This document shows positions 62,314-64,000 of a DNA stretch of 64,000 nt, piece after piece; the first letter of the stretch is position 1, and each line of letters starts with the position of its first letter. The position numbers and the translations under genes are program-made. Under the pieces are notes generated by a model. That model did not search any database and was not told the DNA's origin. It saw only the letters and a program-made list of their open reading frames with translations. This stretch comes from Rhynchopus sp. YZ270_cl-10 (Eukaryota > Euglenozoa > Diplonemea > Diplonemida > Diplonemidae). The DNA is taken from assembly GCA_964035575.1 (NCBI GenBank), contig OZ037854.1, positions 558,001 to 622,000 on the forward strand, read 5' to 3'.

Positions 62314-64000
62314 ATGCCTCAGAGTGGTGGCCGTCCTGGTCGTGGCCCTGGCCGTCCTCCGGTTCATGATGCGTCCGTTGCTTCGAATTTGACGCCGCAT
62401 CGTCGTTTGGATGTGAGCATTTCTGTGGTGGACGAGCCGACCCCCCCTCCGCCTCCACAGGATATGATGGTGACTGTCCCGCAGGCGCACAGCACTGCGG
62501 AGGAGGATGAGGACCACGCAGCTACCGAGGCGGAGACGGCAGCGGAGTCGGAGAACATTATTGTGCGCTTCCCCCGCGAGCAGGTGGAGGAGCTGGTGAC
62601 ATACCTCATATCGGAGCTGATGGAGCAGGGCATGACTGAGGATGAGGCCAGCGAGAAGGCGGCAGAGCTTCTCGATGACCCTGAATCGCAACTGGTGATG
62701 GCAAGGGAACTGCACAAACCGGTTCTCTCTCGCATTCTACAGCAGTTCTATGAAGTGCACGACCCAGACGCGCTTGCGGAGCTAGAGAAGGAGGTCAACG
62801 CCTTTACCGGGCACACCGAGGATTTGCTCATGGTGTTGGAACAGCGTTACCGCTTCAACGATGAGGCCTTAGGTGCGTTAAGAGGGCTGAGCAGGGTGGT
62901 GGATGAGGAGAACGAATGGTTGATGGTGGCAGAGCGCTCTGCGACAGGCGCGTCGTCGCGTTTATCGAGCGCTACGTCATCCTCTGCACGACGCTTTCTG
63001 ATTCACTTCTTCACCAGGCACGATGAATCTCGGGTATTAGAAGTGAACAACATCGTCGATGCTTACCAAGGTGCCACTGCAGACCTCCGTCGTGTCCTCA
63101 GTGATGAATATGCGAACAACAAACGCGCTCTCTCAGAGCTTGCAAAACTCCGGGTTGAACCCCCAGAAATTTCCAATGGAAAAGACCAATGGCAAACCGC
63201 AAACGCGCGCCTCGCACGCAAGAAGAGGAAAGGGGGCCTTTCTGGTGCGGTCGACGCAGTCGGGCTCTCCTCTGCGTGGCGTTATTACGTGGCCTTCTGG
63301 CTTGTTGTGGGGGCGGTGTTCCTTCTCTTCTACAGTGTGCACCTGATGCTCACGATGCTTCTGGCGATGTTCCTCCCAGAGGAAGGGCGCTGGCAGAGTG
63401 TTGGCTTGTTGTGCTGTTTTGTGCCGTCGATCTTCCTTCTTGGTGCGCTGCTTGCCCATCAGAAGAAGGTTGTGCTGAGCTGGATTTTCGTTACCCCAGG
63501 AGAGTACTATGGGGATGAGGCGTTTTCTGCGGTGGACACCCAGCCGGCGCATCTCAGAGCGCTTCTCCCGCCGGCAGTGAAGCGTACCTTTCTCCGTCTG
63601 CCTACAAGGGTGGTAGGGAGGACCGTCTACATGGCAGCGTTGCAGTGCGTGCTCTTTGTGTTCCCATTGCTGTACAGCGCAGTGCGGACGGTGTCGGAGG
63701 GGTTAAGTGTGTTGAATATGTTCTCCCTCTTCTCGCAGTGGTGCACAGCGGCGGGGTGCTGTGTGTTAATGGCGTTGTGGGGGTTTGGGTGGTGCTATGC
63801 TGTGGCAAAGAAGGTACGTCGTGTACGTTACGCTATGTTAAAGACAACCCCTGTGTGGTGGCGCCAGACAGCGCTTCTCCGTGAGTTTGGCCTGGACGTG
63901 GCGTCCATGGGGCGTGCGATCCTCATTCTGTTCTTGACAGTGTTGGTGGTGATCATCCCCTTCTGGGTGAACACACGCAATGAGACGGACATCCCGCTCC
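62314..64000 (+). CDS. multi-pass membrane protein, 3' end beyond the window
   Basis: An open frame from ATG at 62314 runs to the window edge (562 codons, no stop). Residues 1-75 are Pro/Gly- then Glu/Asp/Ala-rich. Residues about 85-290 are helical and acidic, with a block REQVEELVTYLISELMEQGM, then TEDEASEKAAELLDDPESQL. At least five hydrophobic segments follow, near 323-345, 363-382, 437-458, 476-498 and 534-551, separated by short polar loops. The acidic helical block before the membrane part distantly recalls the cytosolic segment of VIT/CCC1-type iron transporters, but the order and membrane part do not clearly match, so no function is assigned. Codon use is typical of the other genes in the window. 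Confidence 0.75.
   Translation, partial: MPQSGGRPGRGPGRPPVHDASVASNLTPHRRLDVSISVVDEPTPPPPPQDMMVTVPQAHSTAEEDEDHAATEAETAAESENIIVRFPREQVEELVTYLISELMEQGMTEDEASEKAAELLDDPESQLVMARELHKPVLSRILQQFYEVHDPDALAELEKEVNAFTGHTEDLLMVLEQRYRFNDEALGALRGLSRVVDEENEWLMVAERSATGASSRLSSATSSSARRFLIHFFTRHDESRVLEVNNIVDAYQGATADLRRVLSDEYANNKRALSELAKLRVEPPEISNGKDQWQTANARLARKKRKGGLSGAVDAVGLSSAWRYYVAFWLVVGAVFLLFYSVHLMLTMLLAMFLPEEGRWQSVGLLCCFVPSIFLLGALLAHQKKVVLSWIFVTPGEYYGDEAFSAVDTQPAHLRALLPPAVKRTFLRLPTRVVGRTVYMAALQCVLFVFPLLYSAVRTVSEGLSVLNMFSLFSQWCTAAGCCVLMALWGFGWCYAVAKKVRRVRYAMLKTTPVWWRQTALLREFGLDVASMGRAILILFLTVLVVIIPFWVNTRNETDIPL

Overview
The window looks like nuclear DNA of a eukaryotic, flagellated protist. Genes are split by spliceosomal-type introns (donors mostly GTATGT/GTATGC/GTGTGY, acceptors YAG, about 48-800 bp). 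Coding exons have GC-rich third positions, while spacers are T/A-rich with long homopolymers. The gene set is typically eukaryotic: SUMO, an Arf-GEF with a Sec7 domain, an ER-type FKBP, secreted proteins, and two proteins with sperm-tail PG-rich motifs that imply an axoneme. A free-living, intron-rich metamonad such as a fornicate is one guess (inference only); no rRNA or other marker is present to settle it.

Layout. 0-4.6 kb: gene-poor repeats, including a 1.06 kb inverted-repeat element holding a 7-bp satellite of about 53 units. 4.7-10 kb: a small possible gene, a secreted sialidase/BNR-like protein and an unknown five-exon gene whose last intron carries a hAT-like miniature element. 10.4-15.2 kb: a PG-repeat flagellar protein, unresolved exons, and a 1049-aa Pro/Ser/Thr-rich protein with a C-terminal membrane hairpin. 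17.2-22.1 kb: a five-exon Sec7-family Arf-GEF. 24.5-32.4 kb: SUMO, a secreted/anchored von Willebrand A protein resembling calcium-channel alpha2-delta subunits, a zinc-ribbon/PG-repeat protein, and a MOSC protein of the mARC type. 33.5-37.3 kb: a Q-rich coiled-coil protein and an ER FKBP ending in SDEL.

37.9-49.7 kb is the most striking part. It holds a tandem array of three almost identical 2473-bp units, each with a secreted endonuclease/exonuclease/phosphatase (EEP) gene. They are followed by a fourth, longer gene in which the same signal peptide and EEP domain flank a complete multicopper oxidase. The short genes keep a linker homologous to the one between oxidase and EEP, so they look like oxidase-deleted derivatives of the fusion.

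49.9-55.1 kb: an alpha/beta hydrolase with a CaaX-like end, a tyrosine recombinase gene between imperfect inverted repeats (a Crypton-like DNA element) beside a palindromic miniature element, and a GT15-type mannosyltransferase with AT-richer codon use than its neighbours. 55.4-58.65 kb: an 864-bp duplication built from diverged units carrying a GACCCCACCAC core, a core also found at 1.3 and 9.3 kb. 58.9-60 kb: adenylate kinase. 60-62.3 kb: closely packed short interspersed repeats and possible kinase-like exon remnants. 62.3 kb to the end: a multi-pass membrane protein gene running off the window.

Six short repeat families (R1-R6, 40-100 bp) recur throughout, often inside introns close to the acceptor. 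No CRISPR, operon, rRNA or convincing tRNA was seen.
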